DNA from: JAMXLO01 sp963696645
GTDB lineage: Bacteria > Pseudomonadota > Alphaproteobacteria > Acetobacterales > Acetobacteraceae
NCBI GenBank assembly: GCA_963696645.1
Contig: CAVOKY010000005.1
Location: 1,984,001 to 2,048,000 of the forward strand
Reading direction: 5' to 3'
DNA: 64,000 nt
The position numbers were made by a program, and so were the translations under genes. Positions 18,534 to 27,558 of this stretch are shown here, piece by piece. The notes below the pieces were generated by a model. It saw nothing but the letters and a program-made list of their open reading frames with translations. It was not told the DNA's origin and did not search any database. Within the stretch, counting starts at the first letter, position 1. Each line of letters opens with the position of its first letter.

Positions 18534-19273
18534 GTCACCTCTCCACCGGCTACAACGATTGACTGACCGGTCATTGCCGACGCTGCGTCACGGCATAGAA
18601 ATGTTACCGCCTCCGCCACTTCCTTCGGCGTCACCAACCGGCCTTGCGGGTTGTAGCGCACAAGGGTCTCTCTCGCATCCGCTTCGCTGCGCCCGGTCTT
18701 TCGTGCGATGACCTGGCTGGCGCGATGTGCCAGATCGGTATCGGTGAACCCCGGACAGACCGCATTCACCGTCACGCCGGTTTGCGCAAACTCGATCGCA
18801 AGCGCACGCGTCAGTCCGATCACGCCATGTTTTGCAGCAGTATATGCGGCCGTGTAGGCGTATCCCCGCAAACCTGCGGTGCTGGCGATATTGACGATGC
18901 GACCCCAGCCGCGGGCCAGCATGTCCGGCAGGACCGCATGGCACGCCGTGAATGTCGAGGTAAGATTGACCGCAATCATGTCTGACCAATCTTGCGGCGT
19001 GCTCTTGAGAAAGGTCTGCGAGGAGGCTGCGCCGGCATTATTCACCAGGATATCGCAGGGGCCGAGACGCGCGATCGCGGCCGCGAATTCCTCCGAACGG
19101 GTCACGTCGGCGACCTCAAAGCTCGCGCCAAGTTCGCTCGATATCGCGTGCAGCGCGGTTCGATCGCGGCCAAGCAGCGCCAGCGTGGCGCCGTCCTGCG
19201 CCAACCGCCTGGCAATTGCCAGACCGATCCCTTTGGCGCCGCCGGTGATCAGTGCTCGCCGCGGCCGCGTCAT
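18530..19273 (-). CDS. SDR family dehydrogenase (3-hydroxyacyl-CoA dehydrogenase-like)
   Basis: A 247-residue NAD(P)-dependent short-chain dehydrogenase. Start ATG 19273 overlaps the stop of the monooxygenase gene (ATGA) and gives MTRPRRALITGGAKGIGLAIA. Motifs are TGGxKGIG for cofactor binding, ILVNNAGA, the active Ser in NIASTAGL, Tyr-x3-Lys in YTAAYTAAKHG, and VNAVCPGFTDTDL. In the 2-aminobenzoyl-CoA pathway a dehydrogenase of this type would act on the non-aromatic product of the monooxygenase/reductase or in the following beta-oxidation steps. The role is inferred from position only. Confidence 0.88.
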   Translation of the reverse strand: MTRPRRALITGGAKGIGLAIARRLAQDGATLALLGRDRTALHAISSELGASFEVADVTRSEEFAAAIARLGPCDILVNNAGAASSQTFLKSTPQDWSDMIAVNLTSTFTACHAVLPDMLARGWGRIVNIASTAGLRGYAYTAAYTAAKHGVIGLTRALAIEFAQTGVTVNAVCPGFTDTDLAHRASQVIARKTGRSEADARETLVRYNPQGRLVTPKEVAEAVTFLCRDAASAMTGQSIVVAGGEVT

Positions 19274-21559
19274 ATGATGATTGCCATGTCGCTGTCCCGC
19301 ATGAGCGTGCGTTCGAGCTGCGCTTTGCCGGCGAGGTACTGTTTCGGCCACGCCTGATCACGGTAGCCAAGTTCCGCCGCGGCATGCAGGGCGAAGTGCG
19401 GATTGGACAGATGCGGTCTCGCCAGGGCGCAAAGGTCCGCTCGGCCTGCCGCGATGATCGAATTCAGATGATCTGGTTCCGTGATGTTACCGACTGCCAT
19501 CGTCGCAATGCCAACCTCATTGCGGATGCGGTCGGCGAATGGTGTCTGGAACATCCTGCCGTAGACCGGCTTAGCCTCGATCGAGGTCTGTCCAGCGGAA
19601 ACGTCCATCAGATCGGTGCCAGCCCGCTTGAATGCGTGCGCGATCATCACCGCATCGTCCGCGGTGATGCCGCCATCGACCCAGTCAGTGGCGGAAATGC
19701 GCACCGACATCGGCTTGTTCGACGGCCATGCCGCGCGCATCGCGCCGAATACCTCCAGGGGATAACGCAGTCGATTCGCCAAATCGCCGCCATATTCATC
19801 GGTGCGGCGATTGGTCAGCGGTGAAATGAAGGACGACAGCAGATAACCGTGAGCCGCGTGCAGCTCGACCATGTCGAAGCCAGCCCGTTCGGCGTAGTGT
19901 GTGGCCTGCGCAAATGCATCGCGCACTGCATCCATGTCGGCGCGTGTCATCGCGCGCGGTACCTGGTTACGTGGACTCCACGGCACTGGGCTCGGCGCGA
20001 TGAGTTCCCAGTTGTCCGTGTCCAGCGGTTCATCCATGCCATCCCAGCCCAGCTTGGTCGAACCCTTCAGGCCGGAATGGCCGAGTTGCAGGCAGATCCG
20101 TGCATCGGACTGCTGATGTACGAAACTGACGATGCGCTGCCAGGCGTGCATCTGTGCTTCGCTGTACATCCCAGTGCAGCCCAGCGTGATACGCCCCTCC
20201 GGTGTCACGCAGGTCATCTCGGTGAACACGAGGCTTGCTCCGCCCAATGCGCGCGAGCCAAGGTGCACGAGATGGAAATCGTTCGGCATGCCGTCGCGCG
20301 CGCTGTAGGTCGCCATCGGTGAAACCACCACACGGTTGGCAAGCGTCATATCGCGCAGCTTGAACGGCAGAAACATCGGCGGGATCGGACGGTTGGATGT
20401 GTCGGCGCCGGCGCGTGCGGCCAGCCACCCCTCGATTCCGTCCAGCCAGCCGCGATCGCGCAGGCGCAGATTTTCGTGACTGATGCGCTGGCTGCGAGTC
20501 AGCAGGCTGTAGGCGAACTGCTCCGGTTCCAATTGGGTGTAGCGCGAGACATTTTCGAACCATTCGGTGGAATTGCGTGCTGCCGACTGCAACTTCAGCA
20601 CCTCGACGCGCCGCTCGGCTTCGTAGGCGGCAAGCGCTGCCGGTATGTCGTCACCAAACCGGTCGATCGCTTGCGCCAGCCCGATGGCGTCCTCCAGCGC
20701 GAGTTTGGTGCCGGAGCCGATTGAGAAATGTGCGGTGTGAGCCGCGTCGCCCATCAGCACAATCCGATCCTTCACCCAGGTCCGGTTGGACACTCGGTTG
20801 AAGTTGATGAACTGTGAGCCGCGCAAATGCCGCATGTTGGTCAACAGAGCGTTGCCATCGAGCCAAGGCGCGAACAGGCGCTCGCAGAATGCGACTGATT
20901 GCGGCACATCCATCCGATCGAGACCGGCGGCTCGCCAGGTTTCGTCGCGTGTTTCGACGATGAACGTTGATGAGTTCGGTGTTGAAGCGATAGGCGTGGG
21001 CCTGGAACCAACCCCACTCGGTTTCGACAAAGATAAAGGTGAAGGCGTCGAATTGCTTGTGCGTGCCGAGCCAGGCAAACCGGTTGGTACGCACGTCGAT
21101 GGAGGGTTGGAAGTGATCGGCGTAGCGGCTGCGGATCGCACTGTTTATGCCGTCGGCTGCCACGATCAGGTCGGCATCGGCGAATTCAGCGATGTCGTGC
21201 ACCTCGCACTGGAAGACCAGTTCCACGCCCAACTCCGCCGCGCGGTCTTGCAGGATGTTGAGCAGGCGTTTGCGCTCGATGCCGCAGAAGCCATGGCCGC
21301 CGGAACGAATGACGCGGCCCTTGAAATGGATGTCGATATCGTCCCAGTGGACGAAACTGTCGCTGATGCGCCGCTCGGTCCGTGGATCGCCGCCCTTGAG
21401 GTTCCGTAAGGTCTCGTCGGAGAACACCACCCCCCAGCCGAAGGTGTCATCGGGGCCGTTGCGTTCGATCACGCTGACGCGATGGGAGGGATCGCGCAAC
21501 TTCATCAGTATCGCGCAGTAGAGCCCGGCGGGGCCGCCGCCGACGCAAACGATCCTCAT
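19270..21559 (-). pseudogene. 2-aminobenzoyl-CoA monooxygenase/reductase-like fusion (salicylyl-CoA 5-hydroxylase/OYE), frameshifted
   Basis: A fused flavoprotein that would hydroxylate and reduce an aryl-CoA thioester without ring cleavage by a dioxygenase. The N-terminal FAD monooxygenase half starts at ATG 21559 (MRIVCVGGGPAGLYCAILM) and includes GDAAHTAHFSIGSGTKLALEDA. The C-terminal half is an Old Yellow Enzyme barrel (PPMFLPFKLRDMTLANRVVVSPM, then FDMVELHAAHGYLLSSFISP and TNRRTDEYGG). The frame breaks near 20971: after FNTEL the expected STFIVETRDETWR needs the next frame, consistent with one extra base (A on the coding strand). With it removed the protein is 762 residues, the normal size. 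It is either a true null allele, which would block the pathway, or a sequence error. SD GGAGA precedes the ATG. Confidence 0.85.
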
Positions 21560-21628
21560 CGAATCTCCGTGCTTGACGGGAAGTTCGTTCATACCTGCAT
21601 TATCCCGCGCGCGGCAAGGAGGCGCTTG

Positions 21629-22720
21629 ATGGTCCATCCGATGTACGGCCCGAACCGGTTCAAGCTGGGCGTCTTCTCAGCCAATGCCGACGGCGGCCTG
21701 ACCTTGACCCGTGTGCCGGAGCGCTGGCCGGCATTGTGGGATGAGGTAGTGCACGTCGCGCAGATGGCCGACGAAGCAGGCATCGAGTTCTTCCTGCCGA
21801 TCGCGCGTTGGAAGGGATTTGGTGGCGAAGTCAACAACCGGGAGTGGAGTTTCGAGACGCTAACCTATGCAGCGGCGCTTGCCGGAGTTACCCGGAACAT
21901 CGCGCTGTTTTCTACGGTCCATGTGCCGATGGTGCATCCGGTGTTCGCCGCCAAAGCGTTGGCGACCGTGGATCATGCGTCGGGCGGCAGGGCAGGGCTC
22001 AATATTGTCTGCGGCTGGAGTCCACAGGAGTTCGAACTGTTCGGCCTGACAATGGTCGAGGACCGTTATGCACAGGGTCTCGAATGGGCCGAGATCATGG
22101 AGCGCATCTACGCCGGCGGACCACCGTTCGACTATAAGGGCAGATTCTACCAGTTGAAGAACGTGTCGGGCCAGCCTGTGCCGTTGCAGCGCCCGCGACC
22201 GGTCACGCTGAACGCGGCGTTCTCGCCGGTAGGACGCGATTTCGCGGCGAAGACTGCGGATTTCCTGTTCACGACATTCGTTGATATCGAGGGTGGACGG
22301 CCGCACATCGCCGACATGGCGAAACGCGCGCACGCGATGGGGCGCGAGGTCGGCGTCTATACTACCTGCCACGTCGTCTGCCGGCCGACACAAGCGGAAG
22401 CCGAGGACTACTACGATCACTACGCGGTGCGGATGGAGGACACCGCCAGCGTTGACTACTACATGGGTACCAAGGAGAAGTTTTCGTCGTCGCATGACCC
22501 GGAGGCGTATCGCCTGCACCGCAAGCGGTTCGTCGGCGGTGCGGGCACCTATCCACTGATCGGCACGCCGCGGCACATTGCCGAGGAGATGGTGCGCATG
22601 AGCGAAGTCGGGTTCGCCGGCACGACCGTTTCGTTCGTGAATTTCAAAAATGAGCTGCCGTATTTTATCGAGACCGTGCTGCCTTTGCTGCGCGAGGCGG
22701 GTCTTCGCCAGGCAAATTAG
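21629..22720 (+). CDS. LLM-class flavin-dependent oxidoreductase (luciferase-like)
   Basis: A 363-residue FMN-dependent monooxygenase with the luciferase TIM barrel. ATG 21629 sits 6 bases after a strong AAGGAGG (21616-21622). The segments FFLPIARWKGFGGE, LFSTVHVPMVHPVFAAKALATVDHASGGRAGLNIVCGW and GTPRHIAEEMVRMSEVGFAGTTVSFVNF fit the RutA/DszA-like branch, which acts on cyclic amides or aromatic sulfur compounds with FMNH2 and O2. It is the only plus-strand gene inside the aromatic-acid block, divergent from the monooxygenase (69 bases between starts) and convergent with the DUF35 gene with stop codons overlapping by 4 bases. Substrate unknown. Confidence 0.86.
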   Translation: MVHPMYGPNRFKLGVFSANADGGLTLTRVPERWPALWDEVVHVAQMADEAGIEFFLPIARWKGFGGEVNNREWSFETLTYAAALAGVTRNIALFSTVHVPMVHPVFAAKALATVDHASGGRAGLNIVCGWSPQEFELFGLTMVEDRYAQGLEWAEIMERIYAGGPPFDYKGRFYQLKNVSGQPVPLQRPRPVTLNAAFSPVGRDFAAKTADFLFTTFVDIEGGRPHIADMAKRAHAMGREVGVYTTCHVVCRPTQAEAEDYYDHYAVRMEDTASVDYYMGTKEKFSSSHDPEAYRLHRKRFVGGAGTYPLIGTPRHIAEEMVRMSEVGFAGTTVSFVNFKNELPYFIETVLPLLREAGLRQAN

Positions 22721-23085
22721 CGGATCGGCGTCGCTGTCAGCACTGGGCGACCGGCGGCGTCGTTGCAGACGGTGATTCGGACATGTGTACCGGCATCGCA
22801 ACCCTCAGCGAGAAAGCAGACGGCGGTTGCTCCCAGGTCGAGACGAACCAGTCCAACGCGCAGTGGCGATGCATCGCGGAATGAGCGTTCATGACTATGA
22901 TGCAGCACGGTGCTGGCGAGAACCTCGCCACCTGCTGCATCGATGACGCGCCATTCCAACTGATCGGACAGGCATGCGACACAGAGTTCACGTGGCGGAT
23001 ACTGTGTGGCGCCGCACGCTGTGCAATACTGCAGCGCCAGCTTGCCTTGGGCCGAGTATGCAGCCATGCGCTGCATTGGCTTCAT
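22717..23085 (-). CDS. DUF35/Zn-ribbon OB-fold protein, thiolase partner
   Basis: A 122-residue protein with an N-terminal rubredoxin-like zinc ribbon (YCTACGATQYPPRELCVAC, two CxxC pairs) and a C-terminal OB fold. Such proteins pair with SCP2-type thiolases, recruiting the CoA substrate. ATG 23085 overlaps the stop of the thiolase gene directly upstream, supporting a complex with it. The alternative upstream start in the same frame lies inside the thiolase gene and is not preferred. Confidence 0.88.
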   Translation of the reverse strand: MKPMQRMAAYSAQGKLALQYCTACGATQYPPRELCVACLSDQLEWRVIDAAGGEVLASTVLHHSHERSFRDASPLRVGLVRLDLGATAVCFLAEGCDAGTHVRITVCNDAAGRPVLTATPIR

Positions 23086-24236
23086 GCTGACAGCACCACG
23101 GCGGCGGTACACAGCCCGCGATCATAGTTGATCATGCCGAAACCGCTGACCAATGCGTGGTGCGCGCCTGGCACCGAATGTCCCGCGGTCTGGCCGGTGA
23201 GCTGGCGTATTGCTTCCACCAAGCCAAGGTAGCCACCCGCCGCACCGGCCTGGCCACCGGAAAGCTGCCCACCGCCGGTGTTGTGCGGCATGCTGCCGCC
23301 GGGACCGAATTCGTTGCGTCGAATGAAATCGGCGCCGGCGTCCTTGGCGCAAAATCCAAGATCCTCGAACTGCAACATCGAAATCACGGGATAGTCGTCA
23401 TAGGTCTGCACGACGTCGATCGCATCTGGCCCGACCGCCGCCTGTTGCCACAGCGCTTCGGCATCCAAAGCCCAGCCGCCGCGCCATTGGATCGGATCGT
23501 CCGGAAATGCATTGTGGCGCTCGATCGTGGCCAGGATGCGCGCGCAAGACAAGCCCAGTGATGCGGCTCTGGCGCGGCGCATCACCAGAAATCCGTCCGC
23601 GCCGGCGCAGGGCATCACGCAGTCGAACAGATGCAATGGCGGCGCGACCGGGCGGGCGGCGAGATACGCCGGCAACGTGAGTTCGCCGCGCAACAGGGCC
23701 AGTGGATTCTGTTGCGCCCATTGCCGCTGTGCCACGCACAATTTGCCGAAATCCTCGCGCGTCGCGCCAGTACGCCGCATGGCATGGTCGGTCAGCAACG
23801 CAAAGCTCTGGTTCGGTCCGCCGGCGCCGTACGGCCAGACGCAGTCGCGCGAGAAACTGCTGAACTGCGCAAGCAGGTCGTGGAAGGTCCCGGCCCCGTT
23901 GGTATCGCCTGCGATGCAAGCCACCACCTCGGCGTCGCCGCATTGCACTGCCCTGGCGGCACGGCGCAGCGCCATGATGCCGCACGCGCCGCCGGTCGGC
24001 AGGAATTCCAGAAACCGCGGTGACAAGCCAACATATTGCACGAACGGCGCGGGGCCGTCCGGCGCCAATGTGAAGCTGGACAGGCACAGCCCATCCATCT
24101 GCTGTTTGGCGATCCCGCTCACCTCCAGAAGTTGGCGCAAGGCACTGCCCAACCACCACGCTGCGCCTTGCTCTGAGCGGCGCACGTAGGGCACGGTGAC
24201 CGGTGCACAGACCACGACGTCACCGTAGTCCATCAT
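23082..24236 (-). CDS. Thiolase family protein (SCP-x/lipid-transfer type)
   Basis: A 384-residue thiolase-fold enzyme likely to cleave a 3-oxoacyl-CoA with CoA. The nucleophilic Cys is in LPTGGACGIMALRRA, the His of the active site in MPHNTGGGQLSGGQAG, and the second Cys in RGLCTAAVVL near the end. The form is that of SCP2-like thiolases, which need a DUF35 partner, and that partner follows at once. The start ATG 24236 overlaps the stop of the acyl-CoA synthetase gene. Together with the SDR at 25849 and the ligase this looks like a chain- or ring-shortening beta-oxidation module. Confidence 0.87.
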   Translation of the reverse strand: MMDYGDVVVCAPVTVPYVRRSEQGAAWWLGSALRQLLEVSGIAKQQMDGLCLSSFTLAPDGPAPFVQYVGLSPRFLEFLPTGGACGIMALRRAARAVQCGDAEVVACIAGDTNGAGTFHDLLAQFSSFSRDCVWPYGAGGPNQSFALLTDHAMRRTGATREDFGKLCVAQRQWAQQNPLALLRGELTLPAYLAARPVAPPLHLFDCVMPCAGADGFLVMRRARAASLGLSCARILATIERHNAFPDDPIQWRGGWALDAEALWQQAAVGPDAIDVVQTYDDYPVISMLQFEDLGFCAKDAGADFIRRNEFGPGGSMPHNTGGGQLSGGQAGAAGGYLGLVEAIRQLTGQTAGHSVPGAHHALVSGFGMINYDRGLCTAAVVLSA

Positions 24237-25951
24237 GCCGGTGGTGGCCGCCGTTGCTTCAGGTGGCGCGTGTCGATGCAGCGCTGCGTTCCTGGAAGGT
24301 CACGCGCCCAGGCCTTCAATTCCCCCCGCTGGACCTTGTTCGTTGCGGTCAGTGGCAGTGCTTCGACGAAAGCCACGTAGCCCGGCACCTTGAAGTACGC
24401 GAGTTCTCCCAGTGCATCATTCACGATGTCTGCCGCTTCGTGCGTCATGTTGCCGACCGGCAGACGCGGCACGATGCAGGCCAGTAGCTCTTCGCCACGC
24501 AGATCGTCGGGCACCGCGGCGCACGCCACCTCGCGAACCAGTCGATGCTGGCGCAGCACACTCTCCACTTCGGCGGCGGCGATGTTCTCGCCGCTGCGGC
24601 GGATCACGTTCTTCCAGCGGTCGACGAAGAACAGGTTTCCGTCCGCATCCTGCCGCACCACGTCGCCGGTGTGAAACCAGTCGTCCTGCCATACCGTTTC
24701 CGTCGCCGGCGGATCGCCCAGGTAACCGGTAAAGAATCCCGCGCGCGGATCGCAGCCTGCGGCACGCACCAGCAATTCGCCTGGCGTGCCATCGGTGACA
24801 TCGACGCCCGTTTGGCCGACGATGCGGTATTGCATGAAGGATTGGGCGCGGCCGAAACAGGATTGTCCGATGTGCCGTGGCTCGTGGCTGGCAATCACCA
24901 CGGCGCCGGCGCCGGTTTCGGTCATTGCCCACGCATCGATCATCGGGATGCCGAAACGCTCCTCGAACGCCGCGTGGTAGTGCGGATCGATGCCCGGCGC
25001 AAAGCCGAACCGCACCTCGTGCGCGCGGTCATCCGGCGACGGATCGAAGCCCAGCAGCATCGTCGGCATCACACCGAGACTGTGCAGGATCGTCGCCTTG
25101 CTGGCGCGCACGGTCTGCCACCAGCTTCGTGGATGGAACCGGTCGAGCGGGATGATGCAGCCGCCGGTCAGCACCATGGCGAGCGTGGAATAGGCCATCG
25201 CGTTCACATGGGTCATCGGCAATGGCGTGATCAGCCGTTCTTCGCCAACGCGTAGCGCGCACAGCCCGCCAATCGCGGTGTACCAGTGCCCGCAGCGCAG
25301 GAAGTAATCGTTGGACAGTATGCAACCCTTTGGTCTGCCGGTCGTGCCGGACGTGTAGAGCAGCGCACATTCCACTGGCGCATCAGGTGCATGGCTGCGC
25401 GCTGACGCACGGGCGGGTGCGACCTCGCCATCTTCTGACCCGACCGTACATGAACCGGACTGGCGCACGACGGCATCATGCAATGTGCGCAAATGCGGTT
25501 CTGCACCGACCGCAAGGCAAATTCCGCTGTGACCGACCAGATAGTCCAACTCCGCTGCGCGCAGATCCGCGTTCAACGGCACCACGCTGGCCCCAAGCCC
25601 ATTCAGCGCGAACCAGTGCAGGAAGGCGGTCGGCCGGTTGTCCAGCATCAATCCGACGCGGTGGCCGACACCATAGCCGGCCGCCCGATAGCGCTGGGCA
25701 ATTTCCGCGACCTGCTGCGCCGCCTCGCCATATTTCAGCGAGCCCGCTGCGATGCCATAGTGCCGCGCCGTTTCAGCGGTGACATGCAGGAACGGCCGGT
25801 CATGCCAGGCATGAACGGCGTCCTGGAATACCGCGAAAACGCTGCCGCTCAGAGCGGATCCCAGTCGAACACCTCGCCCGAGCGATCCAGCGGCATGAAT
25901 GCCGCTTTCAACGCCGGTGCGGCGTGCTGCGCGATGGCCTCCGGCGTCCAC
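24233..25951 (-). CDS. AMP-forming acyl-CoA synthetase
   Basis: Acyl/aryl-CoA ligase of the ANL superfamily. Motifs in order: ALLYTSGTTGRPKGCILSNDY (P-loop), WAMTETGAGAVV, DDWFHTGDVVRQDADGNLFFVD, RWKNVIRRSGENIAAAEVE, and the C-terminal Lys in LTATNKVQRGELK. The only ATG in frame is 25951, which overlaps the upstream SDR gene by about 100 bases and adds a non-family N-terminus. The family homology begins about SVFAVFQDAVHAWHDRPFL, and a CTG at 25852 overlaps the SDR stop as CTGA, so a non-standard CTG start is plausible. The substrate is not evident. Confidence 0.85.
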   Translation of the reverse strand: MDAGGHRAARRTGVESGIHAAGSLGRGVRLGSALSGSVFAVFQDAVHAWHDRPFLHVTAETARHYGIAAGSLKYGEAAQQVAEIAQRYRAAGYGVGHRVGLMLDNRPTAFLHWFALNGLGASVVPLNADLRAAELDYLVGHSGICLAVGAEPHLRTLHDAVVRQSGSCTVGSEDGEVAPARASARSHAPDAPVECALLYTSGTTGRPKGCILSNDYFLRCGHWYTAIGGLCALRVGEERLITPLPMTHVNAMAYSTLAMVLTGGCIIPLDRFHPRSWWQTVRASKATILHSLGVMPTMLLGFDPSPDDRAHEVRFGFAPGIDPHYHAAFEERFGIPMIDAWAMTETGAGAVVIASHEPRHIGQSCFGRAQSFMQYRIVGQTGVDVTDGTPGELLVRAAGCDPRAGFFTGYLGDPPATETVWQDDWFHTGDVVRQDADGNLFFVDRWKNVIRRSGENIAAAEVESVLRQHRLVREVACAAVPDDLRGEELLACIVPRLPVGNMTHEAADIVNDALGELAYFKVPGYVAFVEALPLTATNKVQRGELKAWARDLPGTQRCIDTRHLKQRRPPPA

Positions 25952-26763
25952 CCGTCGGCGCGATGCACGATGCGGATCGGACGTGGTGAGCTGAACAGTA
26001 TGATCTCGTTCATCCGGGTGCCGAACACCTGGCCGGTCACGTCCTTCGCCGCGTCTGACGACAGGAACACAGCCATCGGCGCGTTCTTGTCCGGCGTCAT
26101 CTGCTGGATCTTTGCGACCCGCGCCTGCTGCTCAGGTGTGGCGGCTGGAATCGAACTGGTCATTCGGCTCCACGCGAACGGCGCGATGCAGTTCGACCGC
26201 ACATTGTAGCGCTGCATGTCGAGCGCGATCGACTTCGACAGTGCGGTAATGCCCAGCTTGGCCGCCGAATAGTTCGCCTGGCCGAAATTGCCGATCAGCC
26301 CCGAGGTGGAGGAGATGTGGACGAACGTGCCGCTCTCCTGCTTGCGATAGTGTTCCGCCGCGGCTCGAGAGACGAAGAAGCAGCCGTTCAGGTGCACGCC
26401 GATCACCGACAGCCATTCGTCGGGTGACATCCGGTGGAAGATCACATCCCGGAGAATGCCGGCGTTGTTCACCACGCCATCGATCCGGCCGTAGTGGTCC
26501 AGCGCTGCCTGGATTATCTTTTGCGCCGAGTTCCACTCCGCGACGGAATCCGTGCTGATTTCGGCCGCCCCGCCGCGCTGCTCGATCAACTGCTTGGTCT
26601 GCTGGGCCGGCGTAGCGGACTGGCCCTCGCCGGATAGCGAGGCGCCGACGTCGTTGATGATCACCTTGGCCCCTGCCGCGGCCATGGCGATCGCGATCTC
26701 TCGGCCGATGCCGCCGCCCGATCCGGTCACTGCCACGACCTTGCCTTCCATCATGCCGACCAT
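25849..26763 (-). CDS. SDR family oxidoreductase (multifunctional beta-oxidation type hydroxyacyl-CoA dehydrogenase-like)
   Basis: A 304-residue short-chain dehydrogenase. ATG 26763 is preceded by AAAGGAGG. It carries VTGSGGGIGREIA, GVVNNAGI, the active Ser (HISSTSGLIGNFGQ), Tyr-x3-Lys (ANYSAAKLG) and NCIAPFAWSRMT. The extra C-terminal part after about residue 250 and the ASLSGEGQSATPAQQ insert are features of the hydroxyacyl-CoA dehydrogenase domain of peroxisomal multifunctional enzymes and of similar bacterial SDRs. It is first in the minus-strand set that continues with the acyl-CoA synthetase and thiolase. Confidence 0.87.
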   Translation of the reverse strand: MVGMMEGKVVAVTGSGGGIGREIAIAMAAAGAKVIINDVGASLSGEGQSATPAQQTKQLIEQRGGAAEISTDSVAEWNSAQKIIQAALDHYGRIDGVVNNAGILRDVIFHRMSPDEWLSVIGVHLNGCFFVSRAAAEHYRKQESGTFVHISSTSGLIGNFGQANYSAAKLGITALSKSIALDMQRYNVRSNCIAPFAWSRMTSSIPAATPEQQARVAKIQQMTPDKNAPMAVFLSSDAAKDVTGQVFGTRMNEIILFSSPRPIRIVHRADGWTPEAIAQHAAPALKAAFMPLDRSGEVFDWDPL

Positions 26764-27026
26764 CAGATCGCCTCCTTTGTTCCGGCACCTGACTACTGGC
26801 CAGTAGCGACGGCGACAACCCCCATGGATGACGGATTGGTGGCGCTTGCTCGTCAGAAGTGCCGGGCCCGCCGCCCTGGACGATTTTGTCACAGCCGGCA
26901 GAAGGCCCGGTGGCATCCGAATTCCCGACGACGCGATGGATATCGCGCGCCACAGGCCCGGCAGTAGCGGCATGTGGGACGGCTGCAACCCCTTGACGGG
27001 ACGATCTCGATACGCCATTTCCAGCC

Positions 27027-27050
27027 AATCAGGACTAAGACGGTCCGATT
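27027..27050 (+). promoter_or_regulatory. Candidate Rrf2/SufR operator in front of the suf operon
   Basis: In the 323-base gap between the divergent SDR and sufR genes there is an imperfect inverted repeat: AATCAGGAC (27027-27035) and GTCCGATT (27043-27050), separated by TAAGACG. The core GGAC-N7-GTCC is palindromic and rich in the GACTAA/GGTC type words seen in Rrf2-family operators. It lies 37 bases before the sufR start, where an autoregulatory site would be expected. The remainder of the gap shows nothing else I can name. This is by-eye pattern matching only. Confidence 0.4.
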
Positions 27051-27086
27051 AGCTGAACGCCAGGGTTCCAGGGGGTTTCGCAGACC

Positions 27087-27549
27087 ATGCTCAGGCTGTC
27101 GAAGCTGACCGATTATGCGGTCGTCGTATTGGTGCGCCTGTCGCGCGAGACAGGGGTGCAGACTTCGCCCGGCATTGCCGCGACCACCGGCATTCCCGAG
27201 CCTACGGTGGCCAAGGTGCTGAAAACGTTGGCTGCCGGTGGCTTGGTCGCGTCACAGCGAGGGGCGCGCGGCGGCTACCGCCTGCTGCGTCCGCTGGCGG
27301 CCATCCCCGTCGCCGATGTGATCGCCGCGGTGGACGGGCCAATCGCACTGACCGCCTGCGTCGAGGCGTCCGCCGTGGAATGCGAGATCCCAGGGGCTGT
27401 GCCCGATGCGCGGGCGCTGGGACCCGGTGAACGAGGCGATCCAACAGGCGCTGGCCGGCATCACGCTGGCCGATATGCAGGAAGCCTCCATCCCGCGTGC
27501 CTTCCGCATCCCCGCGCGAACCCAGACGCCGATCTCCGCTGCCGAATAG
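27087..27549 (+). pseudogene. Rrf2-family SUF regulator (SufR/IscR-like), one-base frameshift
   Basis: Winged-helix iron-sulfur regulator that would repress the suf operon. The N-terminal part MLRLSKLTDYAVVVLVRLSRETG...TVAKVLKTLAAGGLVASQRGARGGYRL is typical. The Fe-S ligand region begins CVEASAVEC, after which the annotated frame departs. Removing one C from the CCC run at 27389-27391 restores EIQGLCPMRGRWDPVNEAIQQALAG and the normal C-terminus ASIPRAFRIPARTQTPISAAE, stop at 27547-27549, total 153 residues with all three cysteines. As written, the third ligand Cys and C-terminus are lost and the frame runs on into sufB to 27896. A sequencing error in a homopolymer is a serious possibility. 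Confidence 0.85.
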
Positions 27550-27558
27550 GATTTGTGA

